NCBI GenBank assembly: GCA_003660235.1
Contig: QGON01000068.1
Span: 124,001 to 188,000 of the forward strand
DNA from: a bacterium endosymbiont of Escarpia laminata
GTDB taxonomy: Bacteria; Pseudomonadota; Gammaproteobacteria; Chromatiales; Chromatiaceae
DNA: 64,000 bases
Reading direction: 5' to 3'
The notes below the pieces were generated by a model. It was given only the letters and a program-made list of their open reading frames with translations, had not been told where the DNA came from and made no database searches. Within the stretch, counting starts at the first letter, position 1. Each line of letters begins with the position of its first letter. Position numbers and translations under genes: made by a program. Below are positions 18,391 through 27,982 of this stretch, piece after piece.

Positions 18391-20259
18391 ATGCTATTCT
18401 TTGATACAACCCATGCGGAAACATCGGCTTCCAAACCGGTGCGAGATAACGGCAATCACAATCACGGAATGGATGAGATGAGGGAACAGAAGATCGACTA
18501 TATTCTGCTCAAGGAGGCAGATACCCTGGGCGTGCTTTTTCAGGAACGGGTTCGCCGTACACCTGATACTGTCGCTTATACTCAATTCGATCCGGCATCG
18601 GAGCGCTGGCGGGATATGACCTGGCATGAGATGGGACGTGAAGTCGCCCGTTGGCAGGCCGCCTTCCAACAGGAGGATCTGAAACCCGGCGAACGGGTCG
18701 CCCTGATGCTGCGCAACTGCCGCGAGTGGGCCATGTTCGACCTTGCCGCCCAGGGACTGGGGCTGGTCACCGTCCCCATCTACACCAACGACCGCCCGGA
18801 GAATATCGGTTACATTCTGCAGGATGCAGGCGTGCGTCTGTTACTGCTGGAAGGGGATGAGCAGTGGCAGAATCTGCAACAGATTCGTCACCAGTTGGCT
18901 GGACTCAATCGTATCCTGACCATTGAACCTGTCGATCCTATGGGACTGCAGCCACGCCTGGCCTCCCTGGCCGACTGGCTACCCGCAGAAGCGGGTGAAT
19001 ATGAGGCAGCGGATATCGCTTCCGATGCCCTTGCCTCTCTCGTTTATACCTCAGGCACAACCGGACGCTCGAAAGGGGTCATGCTCAGCCACCGCAACAT
19101 CCTCTGGAACATCGAGGCTGGGTTGAAGCTCATTACCATCTATCCCACCGACCGTTTTCTCTCCTTCCTGCCACTCTCCCACACCCTGGAACGCACCGTC
19201 GGCTACTACATGCCGATCGCGGTCGGCGCCAATGTCGCCTATGCAAGATCCATCCCGCAATTGGGCGAGGATCTGATGGAGATAAAACCGACGATTATGA
19301 TCTCCGTGCCGCGCATCTTTGAACGTGTCTACGCCAAGATACAGGCAAAGCTGGCGGACGATTCCGCCGTTGCCCGCAAGCTTTTCAATGCGGCGGTCGA
19401 GACAGGCTGGCTGCGCTTTGAACATGACCAGGGGCGGGCGCCATGGAGCGCAAAACTGGCACTCTGGCCACTCTATAAAAAACTGGTGGCCAGTAAGATT
19501 CAGGCCAAACTCGGTGGACGCTTGCGTATCGCCGTTTCCGGTGGCGCCGCTCTGACCCCGGAGATCGCCAAGCTCTTCATCGGGCTGGGCGTGCCGATCC
19601 TGCAGGGATATGGTCTGACAGAGACCAGCCCGATCATTACCGCCAATCTACTGGAGGACAATGTTCCCGCCAGTGTGGGCAGAGTGCTGCCGGGTATTGA
19701 GACCAAGATCGGTGAAAACGACGAACTGCTCTCCCGCAGTCCAAGCGTGATGTTGGGCTATTGGAATAATCCGCAGGCGACTTCAGACGTCATCGACAGT
19801 GAAGGCTGGCTGCATACCGGCGACAAGGTCAGAATCGAGAATGAGCACATTTTCATCACCGGACGTCTCAAAGAGATCATCGTCCTCTCCAATGGCGAAA
19901 AAGTCCCGCCTGCCGATATGGAGATGTGCATTGACCTCGATGCACTCTTCGAACAGGCGATGGTCATCGGTGAGGCAAAACCCTTTCTCACCGCGCTCAT
20001 CGTACTCAATAAGGAGGCCTGCGAAGCAGAGTCGATCGATCCGACCGATACCAGCGAACAGCAACTCGAACGGTTGACGGCGCGTGTCGCAAGCCACTTG
20101 GGCAGTTTTCCCGGCTACGCCAGAATTCGTCGTATCGCACTCGTCCAGGAGCCTTGGACCCCTGAGAACGGGCTGATCACACCAACACTGAAACTACGCC
20201 GCAACCGCATCCTGGAGCAACATTCGGCCGAGGTAGAGGCGCTCTATTCGGGGCATTGA
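18391..20259 (+). CDS. AMP-forming long-chain acyl-CoA synthetase
   Basis: Activates fatty acids to acyl-CoA with ATP, feeding the upstream beta-oxidation enzymes. The adenylation signatures are SLVYTSGTTGRSKGVMLSH (P-loop-like A3 motif), QGYGLTETSP, and the C-terminal hinge GRLKEIIVLSNGEKV. The architecture fits the FAA1/ACSL long-chain family, about 600 residues, rather than E. coli FadD. The start is uncertain: GTG 18379 overlaps fadJ, ATG 18391 follows the fadJ stop by one base, and ATG 18469 or 18478 gives an N-terminus like relatives (REQKIDYILLKEADTLG). None has a good Shine-Dalgarno, which suggests coupling to fadJ. Confidence 0.9.
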   Translation: MLFFDTTHAETSASKPVRDNGNHNHGMDEMREQKIDYILLKEADTLGVLFQERVRRTPDTVAYTQFDPASERWRDMTWHEMGREVARWQAAFQQEDLKPGERVALMLRNCREWAMFDLAAQGLGLVTVPIYTNDRPENIGYILQDAGVRLLLLEGDEQWQNLQQIRHQLAGLNRILTIEPVDPMGLQPRLASLADWLPAEAGEYEAADIASDALASLVYTSGTTGRSKGVMLSHRNILWNIEAGLKLITIYPTDRFLSFLPLSHTLERTVGYYMPIAVGANVAYARSIPQLGEDLMEIKPTIMISVPRIFERVYAKIQAKLADDSAVARKLFNAAVETGWLRFEHDQGRAPWSAKLALWPLYKKLVASKIQAKLGGRLRIAVSGGAALTPEIAKLFIGLGVPILQGYGLTETSPIITANLLEDNVPASVGRVLPGIETKIGENDELLSRSPSVMLGYWNNPQATSDVIDSEGWLHTGDKVRIENEHIFITGRLKEIIVLSNGEKVPPADMEMCIDLDALFEQAMVIGEAKPFLTALIVLNKEACEAESIDPTDTSEQQLERLTARVASHLGSFPGYARIRRIALVQEPWTPENGLITPTLKLRRNRILEQHSAEVEALYSGH

Positions 20260-20289
20260 GGAATCTACAGAGCGCCATTTTCCTGGGGT

Positions 20290-20336
20290 CTGTTAACGCT
20301 ATGCGGATACGCTGTGCATCCGCATAGCGTTAACAG
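20290..20336. repeat. perfect 19-bp inverted repeat between convergent genes
   Basis: CTGTTAACGCTATGCGGAT (20290-20308) and its exact reverse complement (20318-20336) flank a 9-base loop. It lies between the end of the acyl-CoA ligase gene and the leftward clp remnant, where it could end transcripts from both sides. The outer motif GGGYCTGTTAACRCTATGC recurs at 41959-41977, at the lpxC stop codon. Confidence 0.75.
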
Positions 20337-20340
20337 CCTG

Positions 20341-20448
20341 CTAGTCAGTTCCACCCTGACGCAGCGCACGTAATTTCTTGAACAGCTCCCTTTGCGCATC
20401 GGACGGCACGCCCAGAACCTGATAATAGTCGCGTTCTCGCTTACCCAT
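20341..20448 (-). pseudogene. short J-domain-like remnant
   Basis: A 35-codon frame from ATG 20448 (GGAG nine bases ahead) encodes MGKRERDYYQVLGVPSDAQ and then a short unrelated tail. The first part resembles helix I of a DnaJ-type J domain (DYYxVLGVxxDA), but the HPD loop and the rest are missing. It lies 34 bases downstream of the true end of the degraded clp gene on the same strand. It may be a remnant of a co-chaperone gene or a coincidental small protein; confidence is low. Confidence 0.35.
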
Positions 20449-20482
20449 AACCACAAGCTCCAGGCGCTGAATCCAAGGCCCT

Positions 20483-22898
20483 TCAGACTTTAAACACGAT
20501 GGCGCCATCCTCCAGGGTGACATCGACTCGACTACCTCCCGGACATTCGCCCATTATGATCTTCATGGCCAGTGGATTCTCCACCTGCCGCTCTACCTCG
20601 CGCCGTAGACTGGATCAGATCCCTCTTTTACCAGTTTGTCGGTGACTGCCTCGTTGACCCTCAAGGTAATATTTTTCTGCTGCATCCGCTCGACGAGTTC
20701 ATTAACGAACATGTCGGCGATCCGGCGTAAATGTTCCTGTTCCAGATAGTGAAAGACAATGACATCATCGAGCCGGTTGAGGAACTCCGGCTTGAAGAAT
20801 TTTTTCACCTCATGCAGAACAAGCTCCCGCGCCTCTTTGTAAGAGGGGGTGGCTGAGCGCATAAAACCAATCGGCCGTTTGTCCGGTGAGAGTGATTCGG
20901 TACCGAGGTTTGAAGTACCGATCAGAATAGTATTGCGGAAGGAAACCGTACGGCCCTGGGCATCGGTCAGGTGACCATCTTCAAGGATCTGCAATAGCAT
21001 ATTGAACACATCTGGATGCGCCTTCTCCACCTCATCCAATAATACCACCGTATAGGGGTTGCGGCGCACCTTCTCCGTCAGCTGCCCCCCCTCCCCATAG
21101 CCGATATAACCCGGTGGCGCCCCGATCATTTTTGAGACCTCGTGCCGCTCCATGTATTCGGACATATCGAGACGGATGATGCGTGACTCATCATCCAGTA
21201 GAAAGGCCGCAAGCGCGCGGGCCAGTTCGGTCTTGCCGACACCCGTGGGGCCGAGAAAGAGAAAGGAGCCGATGGGACGGCGTGTCGAGGTAATGCCTGC
21301 CCGGTTGCGGCGAATGGCATCGGCTACCGCGTTCACCGCATCATTCTGCCCGATGATCCGTTTGTGCAGATTCTCCTCCATGCGCGAGAGCTTTTCCGCC
21401 TCCGATTCCACCATGCGGGCGACAGGGATGCCGGTCCACCTGGCAACCACTTCGGCGATATCCTCGGCTGTCACTAACGCTTCCTCGTCGACGCGTTCAG
21501 CCTCCCAAGCGCCACGCGCCTCCTGTAGTCGCTGCTCTAACTGGAGGAGTTCCATCTGCAGACGGGCGGTCTCTTCAAAGGCCTGTGCGTTAAAGCTTTT
21601 CGTCTTCTCCTGCAGCAGCCGCTGACGTCCACGCTCCAGCTCTTTTACATTGCGCGGGATGGCAATCAGGTGCAGATGTTTTCTCGATCCGGCCTCATCG
21701 ATCAGATCCACGGCCTTGTCCGGCAGGCGGCGGTCGGTGAGATAGCGCTCTGAGAGATGGGCTGCCGCCTCGATCGCCTCCCGTTCGTAATGTATCTGGT
21801 GGTGTGTCTCATAGCGGGGGCTGATCCCCTGCAGGATACGGATCGTCTCCCCGATACTGGGTTCCCTGACGATGATCGGGTGGAAACGCCGCTCCAAGGC
21901 CTTGTCAGCCTCGACGAAGCGGTGATACTCATCCAGGGTGTCTGCGCCAATCACCTGTAGACTGCCTTGGGCAAGCGCGGTCTTCAGCAGGCTGGGGGCA
22001 TCGATTCCTCCCCCGCCGGCACCAGCGCCAACCACAGTATGCAACTCATCGATAAACAGAATGACCTGGTTTCGGGCTTCGATGACGGCATCACGCACAG
22101 ATTTCAGCCGCTCCTCGAACTCACCCCGCATTTTAGCCCGGCGATGATCTCACCCATGTCCAGTAAAAGGAGCCGCTTGTTGAGCAGGGTATCGGGTACA
22201 TCCGCATCCGCGATGCGCTGCGCCAGCCCTTCGACGATGACAGTCTTGCCGACACCCGCTTCACCGATCAGCGCGGGATTGTTTTTCTTTCGGCGTGAGA
22301 GGGTCTGGATTACCTGGCTGATCTCCTCTTCGCGGCCGATGACCGGGTCGAGTTCACCGTTGCGCGCCATCTCCGTAAGGTCCCTGGTATATTTCTTGAG
22401 GGGATCCTGCCGGGTCTCCGCATCCTGCGCCTTCAGTGCCCGGCCTCCCCGCAGATCCTTCAGTGCCTGAGTCGCCTGATCCTGGTTGATGCCCACATCC
22501 CGCAGCAGTTCGGCGCTCTTTCCAACCTTCTTGTCGAATAGCACAATGAACAACGTACCTGTGCCGATATACTCATCACCAAAAGCCTGGGCCTCCTTGT
22601 AGGCAATGCGAAACAGCTCCCCAACCTCCGGCGACGCCACCACCTGAGTCTCTCGTGTGGGTACTGCATGCTGATGGTGCGTAATGATATTGTCGATAAT
22701 CCTCTGGATTACGCTGACGTGATCCGGCAGTAAACCTTCGATGATCTTGACCGCTTCTGAATCCTTCTGTGACAGCAAAGCCATGAGGATAAAGTCCGGC
22801 GTCAGCAAATTTTCGTGCATTGCCGACATTTCGGCGACTGCCATATCAAGCGTCTGCAGAACCTTCTGGGTACTATTTTGCACATAATTCTGGAACAC
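20483..22898 (-). pseudogene. Clp/Hsp100 AAA+ ATPase (ClpB/ClpC-like), two frame breaks
   Basis: Two-AAA-domain protein-unfoldase of the ClpA/B/C class. A GTG at 22898 with AAGGAG ahead is the best start. In order: a Clp N domain (to about residue 150), NBD1 with GEAGVGKTVIVEGLAQR, a short ClpC-like middle domain, NBD2 with LFLGPTGVGKTELARALA, and the C-terminal DPVYGAR region. Two breaks disrupt it. Near 22138 a G run is one base short (LDMGEIIAG then, in another frame, [10 protein letters not shown]). At 20594 the frame hits a stop right after DPVYGAR, while the next frame continues as LRREVERQVENPLAMKII to a stop at 20483. Unless both are sequence errors, no full-length protein is made. 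Confidence 0.88.
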
Positions 22899-23158
22899 GC
22901 TTCCTGCTCCTTCAGTCAGAATATCCTTAAGTATATTCCATCTATTTTGGTTTGGATGACTGCCAACCAATCCTTTGTGTAAAAGACAAATTTGGAACAA
23001 AAGTATGCAACGAACTGCTCTTGCATTTGCGGCATCTCTTGGCCGCAATCATTCAAAACAGCGGACATCTCTATGACTGAATCCACCTGTCGGCATAGTA
23101 TATATAAGCAACTTCTGATATAGTGAGCCGTTTTGCCTAAGCGCCTCAGAGGTATCCA

Positions 23159-24715
23159 ATGTTTCAACTGACCTGTCCAGGCAGTAAGTGCGTCAAGAAT
23201 GACGTGCTCTCCGGCTTGACCGTCTCCCTGGCTTTGGTTCCGGAGGCCGTTGCTTTTGCCTTCGTTGCCGGCGTTGAACCTCTGGTCGGCCTCTATGCCG
23301 CCTTTATGATGGGCATCATTACCTCGGTTATCGGCGGCCGGCCAGGCATGATCTCCGGTGCTACCGGTGCAATGGCAGTAGTGATGGTCGCGCTGGTGGC
23401 CCAGCACGGTGTGGAGTACCTGTTTGCTGCCGTTGTCCTTGCCGGTGTAATTCAGATCGCCGCCGGGATATTGCACTTGGGCAAATTCATCCGCATGGTG
23501 CCGCACCCGGTCATGTTGGGTTTTGTGAATGGTCTGGCGATCGTGATCTTCCTGGCGCAGTTGCAGCAGTTCCAGATACCCGGCGATGAGGGTGGCATGG
23601 TATGGATGACCGGCACATCCCTCTGGACCATGCTCGGCCTCGTGGCGCTGACCATGGCGATCATCCATTTTTTGCCCAAACTGACCACCGCAGTTCCGGC
23701 CTCGCTGGCAGCGATCATCATCGTTACCCTGCTTGCCATTACGCTGGGACTCGACGCCCGTACCGTTCAGGGGGCACTGCAGGATATGACCGGTGATCCC
23801 GCTGCCAGCATTGCCGGTGGCCTGCCGGCATTCCATATTCCCACTATTCCTCTGACGTTCGAGAGCCTGCGCATCATCCTGCCCTACGCATTTATCCTGG
23901 CCGCTGTGGGTTTGATCGAATCCCTGCTCACCATGAGTCTGATCGATGAACTCACCGAGACACGCGGCCGCGGTAACAAGGAGTGCATCGGCCAGGGCGT
24001 GGCCAATTCGGTGAACGGTTTCTTTGGCGGCATGGGCGGATGCGCCATGATCGGTCAGAGCATGATCAACATCAATTCCGGTGGCCGGGGCCGCCTGTCG
24101 GGAATCTCCGCCGCCCTCTTCCTGCTCGGTTTTATCCTGTTTGCCTCCGGCCTGATCGAGATAATTCCGGTGGCGGTACTGGTTGGCGTCATGTTTATGG
24201 TTGTGATGGGCACATTCGAGTGGGCCAGCTTCCGGCTGCTTGGGCGTATTCCCCTCGCGGATACCTTCGTCGGCATCCTGGTGGCCGTGGTCACCGTTTT
24301 GACCGATCTGGCGATCGCGGTCATCGTGGGTGTGATCGTCTCCGCCCTGGTTTTTGCCTGGGAACATGCCAAGCAGATGCGCGCCGACACCCACACCGAC
24401 AAGTACGGCATCAAGTACTACAGTTTGCACGGCCCGCTCTTTTTCGGCTCGATCCAGGCCTTTGCCGACATCTTTGAGCCCAAGAACGACCCCCAGGAGG
24501 TCATCGTCGATTTTGCCAATACCCGGGTCTACGACCACTCCGGGCTGGAGGCGATCGACTCCCTCGCTGAGCGTTACATGCGGGCGGGCAAAACCCTGCA
24601 TATCCGGCATCTGAATCAGGAGTGCCAGAACCTGCTGGTAAAGGCCGGTGATCTGGTTGAGGTCAACATGATGGAGGATCCAACCTATCGTGTTGCTGAT
24701 GACCGCATCGGCTGA
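23159..24715 (+). CDS. SulP-family anion transporter with STAS domain
   Basis: Inner-membrane anion transporter (518 residues) of the SLC26/SulP family, which carries sulfate, bicarbonate or other anions. It starts with the conserved [20 protein letters not shown] segment, has about 12-14 membrane spans ([34 protein letters not shown]), and ends in a cytoplasmic STAS domain (about 425-510; [20 protein letters not shown]). It stands alone between the clp remnant and ubiG. The substrate is not set by sequence reading: both sulfate and bicarbonate are possible. The 110-base region upstream of the ATG presumably holds its promoter. Confidence 0.92.
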   Translation: MFQLTCPGSKCVKNDVLSGLTVSLALVPEAVAFAFVAGVEPLVGLYAAFMMGIITSVIGGRPGMISGATGAMAVVMVALVAQHGVEYLFAAVVLAGVIQIAAGILHLGKFIRMVPHPVMLGFVNGLAIVIFLAQLQQFQIPGDEGGMVWMTGTSLWTMLGLVALTMAIIHFLPKLTTAVPASLAAIIIVTLLAITLGLDARTVQGALQDMTGDPAASIAGGLPAFHIPTIPLTFESLRIILPYAFILAAVGLIESLLTMSLIDELTETRGRGNKECIGQGVANSVNGFFGGMGGCAMIGQSMININSGGRGRLSGISAALFLLGFILFASGLIEIIPVAVLVGVMFMVVMGTFEWASFRLLGRIPLADTFVGILVAVVTVLTDLAIAVIVGVIVSALVFAWEHAKQMRADTHTDKYGIKYYSLHGPLFFGSIQAFADIFEPKNDPQEVIVDFANTRVYDHSGLEAIDSLAERYMRAGKTLHIRHLNQECQNLLVKAGDLVEVNMMEDPTYRVADDRIG

Positions 24716-24773
24716 TACTCCATCAAGGTGATCCGGTATAATGGCGACATTATCGAATAACAGGTCTTGAAAA

Positions 24774-25484
24774 ATGAGACAGGAAAACCTCAACGTCGAC
24801 CACGCCGAGATCAGCAAGTTCGAAGCGCTTGCCTCCCGCTGGTGGGATCCTCACAGTGAGTTCAAACCACTGCACGAGATCAATCCACTGCGCCTCGGTT
24901 ACATTGACGACATCGCCTCACTGTCTGGAAAACGCGTGCTCGACGTCGGCTGCGGTGGAGGAATCCTCTCTGAAAGCATGGCGGCCAAAGGGGCTGACGT
25001 CACCGGTATCGATATGGGCGAAGCCCCGCTACAGGTTGCCCGATTGCATCTGCTGGAATCGGGACTGGAGGTCAACTACGAGCGTATCCCGGTAGAGCGC
25101 CTGGCAGCAGAACAGCCCGCATCCTTCGATGTGGTGACCTGTATGGAGATGCTGGAACATGTACCCGACCCTGCTTCCGTGGTCAACGCCTGCGCCACGC
25201 TGATTAAACCGGGCGGCCATGTCTTCTTCTCGACCCTGAATCGAAATCCTAAATCCTATCTGTTCGCCATCGTGGGGGCGGAGTACCTGCTGCGTCTGTT
25301 ACCGCGGGGTACCCACGACTTCAGCAAGTTCATCCGGCCGTCTGAACTGGATCGCTGGATTCGCGGTGCCAGGCTGGAGACAAAGGATATGACCGGACTG
25401 GTCTACAACCCTCTGAGCCGTAGTTACAAGCTCGGCCCGGACGTGGATGTCAACTACATGGTGCATACCCGGAAAGATGACTAG
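24774..25484 (+). CDS. ubiG: ubiquinone biosynthesis O-methyltransferase
   Basis: SAM-dependent enzyme making the two O-methylations of ubiquinone synthesis. The 236 residues match UbiG length; they begin with the family segment [14 protein letters not shown] and contain the SAM-binding motif [16 protein letters not shown] near residue 55, plus EMLEHVPDP and [16 protein letters not shown]. ubiG-mupP-yciK is a conserved neighbourhood (known from Pseudomonas), here with one extra gene. The last 8 bases overlap mupP, implying coupled translation. Confidence 0.96.
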   Translation: MRQENLNVDHAEISKFEALASRWWDPHSEFKPLHEINPLRLGYIDDIASLSGKRVLDVGCGGGILSESMAAKGADVTGIDMGEAPLQVARLHLLESGLEVNYERIPVERLAAEQPASFDVVTCMEMLEHVPDPASVVNACATLIKPGGHVFFSTLNRNPKSYLFAIVGAEYLLRLLPRGTHDFSKFIRPSELDRWIRGARLETKDMTGLVYNPLSRSYKLGPDVDVNYMVHTRKDD

Positions 25485-26148
25485 GGGTCAGAGCCCCGGG
25501 ATCGAATGCGTCCTGTTCGATCTGGATGGGACATTCGCAGATACCGCACCCGATCTTCACTATGCCCTGGACCAGGTTCTGGTCAGCCGTGGCGAATTAC
25601 CCATGCCCTTCGAACAGGTAAGGCCTGCTGTCTCCCACGGCAGTCAGGCTATGATCAAAGTCGGATTTGACCTGCAGCCCGGTGACACCGATTACGAAAC
25701 TCTGCGCATAGAGTTTCTGCGCATCTATCGGGAAAATATTGCCAGAAAGACAAAACTCTTCGACGGCATGGAGAGACTGCTGGAGGAACTGGAACTGCGT
25801 AACATTCCCTGGGGCATCGTCACCAACAAACCTGCCTGGCTCACCGACCCCCTGATGGAGGCGCTCGGCTATCACAGGCGCGCCGCCTGTATTGTCAGCG
25901 GTGACACTGCGGACCACCCGAAACCTCATCCCGCCCCAATGTTATATGCCTGCCGCATGGCCGGCGTGGACCCGACGCACTGTCTCTACGTAGGTGACGC
26001 CAAACGTGATATCGAAGCCGGGCAAAACGCCGGTACTCAAACGCTGGTGGCCCTCTTTGGCTACCTGGCGGAAGAGGATAAACCCGACGACTGGCATGCT
26101 TCAGGCGCCGTTAAGCATCCGCTGGAAATTCTACAGTGGTTGGACTGA
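25477..26148 (+). CDS. mupP: HAD-family phosphatase, probably MurNAc-6-phosphate phosphatase MupP
   Basis: 223-residue HAD-superfamily (subfamily IA) phosphatase. Motif I is [13 protein letters not shown], motif II the TNKP segment ([12 protein letters not shown]) and motif [17 protein letters not shown]. Sequence alone cannot separate phosphoglycolate phosphatase (Gph) from MupP, the N-acetylmuramate-6-phosphate phosphatase of peptidoglycan recycling. Position directly after ubiG and in a run leading to yciK matches the mupP locus of pseudomonads and favours MupP. Start ATG 25477 overlaps the ubiG stop region. Phe in place of the usual Leu/Ile after DGT is a minor variation. Confidence 0.85.
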   Translation: MTRGQSPGIECVLFDLDGTFADTAPDLHYALDQVLVSRGELPMPFEQVRPAVSHGSQAMIKVGFDLQPGDTDYETLRIEFLRIYRENIARKTKLFDGMERLLEELELRNIPWGIVTNKPAWLTDPLMEALGYHRRAACIVSGDTADHPKPHPAPMLYACRMAGVDPTHCLYVGDAKRDIEAGQNAGTQTLVALFGYLAEEDKPDDWHASGAVKHPLEILQWLD

Positions 26149-26981
26149 GCCGGGAGCACATTGAGAGAGCGGTCCCCCTCGGCTCCAGCAGCTACTATAT
26201 AATCCGCTTCTCCCCCGCACCTTGCCGCAGCGCTCTGACTCACCTCTTCGCCTGGCGGAACGAACTCATCAACATCCCCCTGGAGTGCAGTGACCCAGGC
26301 GTGGCCAAAACCCGGCTGCAGTGGTGGCAAGAGGAGATAAAAAGATCCGTCAATGGCAACGCCCAGCATCCTGTTGCAATCGCCTTGGGCGAAACCATCA
26401 AAACGCACAAGTTACCGGAGCTGCTGTTCCAGAAAATCGCGGACAATATCGAAAACGACATCGAAAAGGCATCTATGGCCGAGTGGGAAGATCTTCACCT
26501 CTATTGTCTCAGCCATGGCGGTAACTTCGCTGAATTGCTTTCTCATACAACCGGCAGCAACGAAACGTTTACAACAACAATCAGACAGATAGGCGCTTAT
26601 GTCACACTGGTCAACCTGCTGCGCAACCTGGGTGCAGACCTGCGCCGAGGATACTGTCTACTGCCCGATTCACTGTTACGACAACATCAGTTGAGACCGG
26701 AACAACTGTTGCAATCAAAGTCACGGGCGAGATCCCAGGAGATGCTGCAGACGCTATCCGATATCGCAACCCAGTGGCGAATCGAAGCGCTGGAATCCCT
26801 GCCGACACAACCTCCAACAGGTTTGCGCCCGGTACTCAACCAGCTTGCTCTGGCACAACGGCTCCATGCCGTGCTTGTGACAGATGGTTTCAACGTTGTT
26901 GACGGGCGCACCCACCTGACGCCTTTGCAGAAACTATGGACTGCATGGCGGGTGGGGAGAAAGGTTAAAGGTGACAGGTGA
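26136..26981 (+). CDS. squalene/phytoene synthase-like protein (NDUFAF6-like)
   Basis: 281 residues with the squalene/phytoene synthase fold but without its first Asp-rich motif: where DDxxD is expected the sequence reads FAWRNELINIPLE. The second region is altered too (NLLRNLGADLRRGYCLLP). The features VAKTRLQWWQEEIKRS and HPVAIALGETIKTHKLPELL are those of NDUFAF6 (C8orf38), the mitochondrial complex I assembly factor, and of its bacterial relatives. It is therefore unlikely to make terpenoids. The gene starts at a GTG overlapping mupP by 13 bases and ends in the heptanucleotide array at 26970, which encodes its last residues (GDR) and its stop. It lies between mupP and yciK. Confidence 0.8.
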   Translation: MVGLSREHIERAVPLGSSSYYIIRFSPAPCRSALTHLFAWRNELINIPLECSDPGVAKTRLQWWQEEIKRSVNGNAQHPVAIALGETIKTHKLPELLFQKIADNIENDIEKASMAEWEDLHLYCLSHGGNFAELLSHTTGSNETFTTTIRQIGAYVTLVNLLRNLGADLRRGYCLLPDSLLRQHQLRPEQLLQSKSRARSQEMLQTLSDIATQWRIEALESLPTQPPTGLRPVLNQLALAQRLHAVLVTDGFNVVDGRTHLTPLQKLWTAWRVGRKVKGDR

Positions 26982-27025
26982 CAGGTGACAGGTGACAGGT
27001 GACAGGTGACAGGTGACAGGTGACA
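26970..27025. repeat. tandem heptanucleotide array, 8 perfect copies of GGTGACA
   Basis: Eight uninterrupted copies of the 7-bp unit GGTGACA. The first two units include the last codons and the TGA stop of the NDUFAF6-like gene, so copy-number change would not alter that protein. A degenerate inverted array follows at 27154-27181. Confidence 0.95.
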
Positions 27026-27108
27026 GCAGGATTATTGCCTGGCCGCTTTCGGTGTCAAGAAAAATCTCTTTACTTTCTACCACTCACTCCAACCCTAAAC
27101 GAATGGTC

Positions 27109-27181
27109 CCCTCCCTATCGGGGAGGGAAAGGGAGAGAGTCAAACAATCTTGCAACCTGAAACCTGAAACCTGTTACCTGT
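27109..27181. repeat. GC hairpin and degenerate inverted heptamer array upstream of yciK
   Basis: CCCTCCC (27109-27115), loop TATCG, GGGAGGG (27121-27127) is a perfect 7-bp stem. At 27154-27181 four 7-bp units follow (AACCTGA twice, AACCTGT, TACCTGT), whose reverse complement carries the same ACAGGT core as the GGTGACA array. The 240-base gap between the NDUFAF6-like gene and yciK thus consists mostly of opposed repeats. Confidence 0.7.
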
Positions 27182-27223
27182 TGTATACTACCGAGAGGTT
27201 TCAATCTGCAGGATCAATAATCG

Positions 27224-27973
27224 ATGCACGACGACTACACCCCCTCTTCCGACCTGCTGAAAGAGCGCGTCATTCTTGTTACTGGTGCCGGCAGTGGCAT
27301 TGGGCAAGTGGCGGCCAAGACATTTGCTGCCCATGGCGCCACTGTCGTCCTGCTGGGCCGCACCCTGAGTAAACTGGAAGAGACCTACGACGCCATCGAA
27401 AAGGAAGGACATCCCCAACCTGCGATCATACCCCTCAACCTGGAGAGCGCTCCGCAACAGGACTATTTTTCTCTTGGCGAAACGCTCCACCGTGAGTTCG
27501 GCAAACTGGATGGACTGCTGCATAACGCGGCTCAACTTGCGCTCTTGAGTCGTATCGATGATTACGACCTGGAGAGCTGGAACAAGGTCATTCAGGTCAA
27601 CCTGACCGCCCCTTTCATGCTGACTCAGGCCTGCCTGCCTCTGCTGCGACTCTCCGGGGATGCCTCAATTCTTTTTACCTCTGATCGCATGGGACGTAAG
27701 GGAAAGGCCTACTGGGGTGCCTATGGCGTTTCAAAATTCGGCATCGAAGGGTTGATGCAGACCCTGGCGGATGAGACAGAAGAGAGCCAAATCAGGGTCA
27801 ACAGTATCTGCCCCGTTCCAACCCGTACCAGCCTGCGGGCTTGGGCGTATCCAGGAGAGGACCCGGCAACGCTCCCACTGCCGGAAGAGATCATGAGAAC
27901 CTATCTCTATCTGATGGGACCGGATAGCAAAGGGGTCACCGGGCAGGCATTCGACGCCACTCCCACAGAATAA
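27224..27973 (+). CDS. yciK: short-chain dehydrogenase/reductase YciK
   Basis: NAD(P)-dependent oxidoreductase of the SDR family, 249 residues; the YciK substrate is not established. The nucleotide-binding motif is VTGAGSGIGQVAAKTFA near residue 20, the NNAG-equivalent is LLHNAAQLA, and the catalytic triad is Ser in SILFTSDRMGR and YxxxK in AYWGAYGVSKFGIEG. The LxxTQACLPLL and CPVPTRTSLRAWAYPGED segments are typical of YciK. The linkage ubiG-mupP-...-yciK is conserved. The membrane acyltransferase gene starts ten bases after the stop. Confidence 0.9.
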   Translation: MHDDYTPSSDLLKERVILVTGAGSGIGQVAAKTFAAHGATVVLLGRTLSKLEETYDAIEKEGHPQPAIIPLNLESAPQQDYFSLGETLHREFGKLDGLLHNAAQLALLSRIDDYDLESWNKVIQVNLTAPFMLTQACLPLLRLSGDASILFTSDRMGRKGKAYWGAYGVSKFGIEGLMQTLADETEESQIRVNSICPVPTRTSLRAWAYPGEDPATLPLPEEIMRTYLYLMGPDSKGVTGQAFDATPTE

Positions 27974-27982
27974 ACAATCTGT

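Noticed and set aside
22916-24817. A 633-codon open frame antisense to the SulP transporter
   Set aside because: It is the mirror of a well-conserved transporter gene; its translation is full of His, Gln, Asp and Gly without any domain, as expected from codon bias of the true gene.
26970-27025. The heptanucleotide array as a CRISPR-like or iteron array
   Set aside because: Units are contiguous 7-mers without spacers, and no replication or cas gene is nearby.
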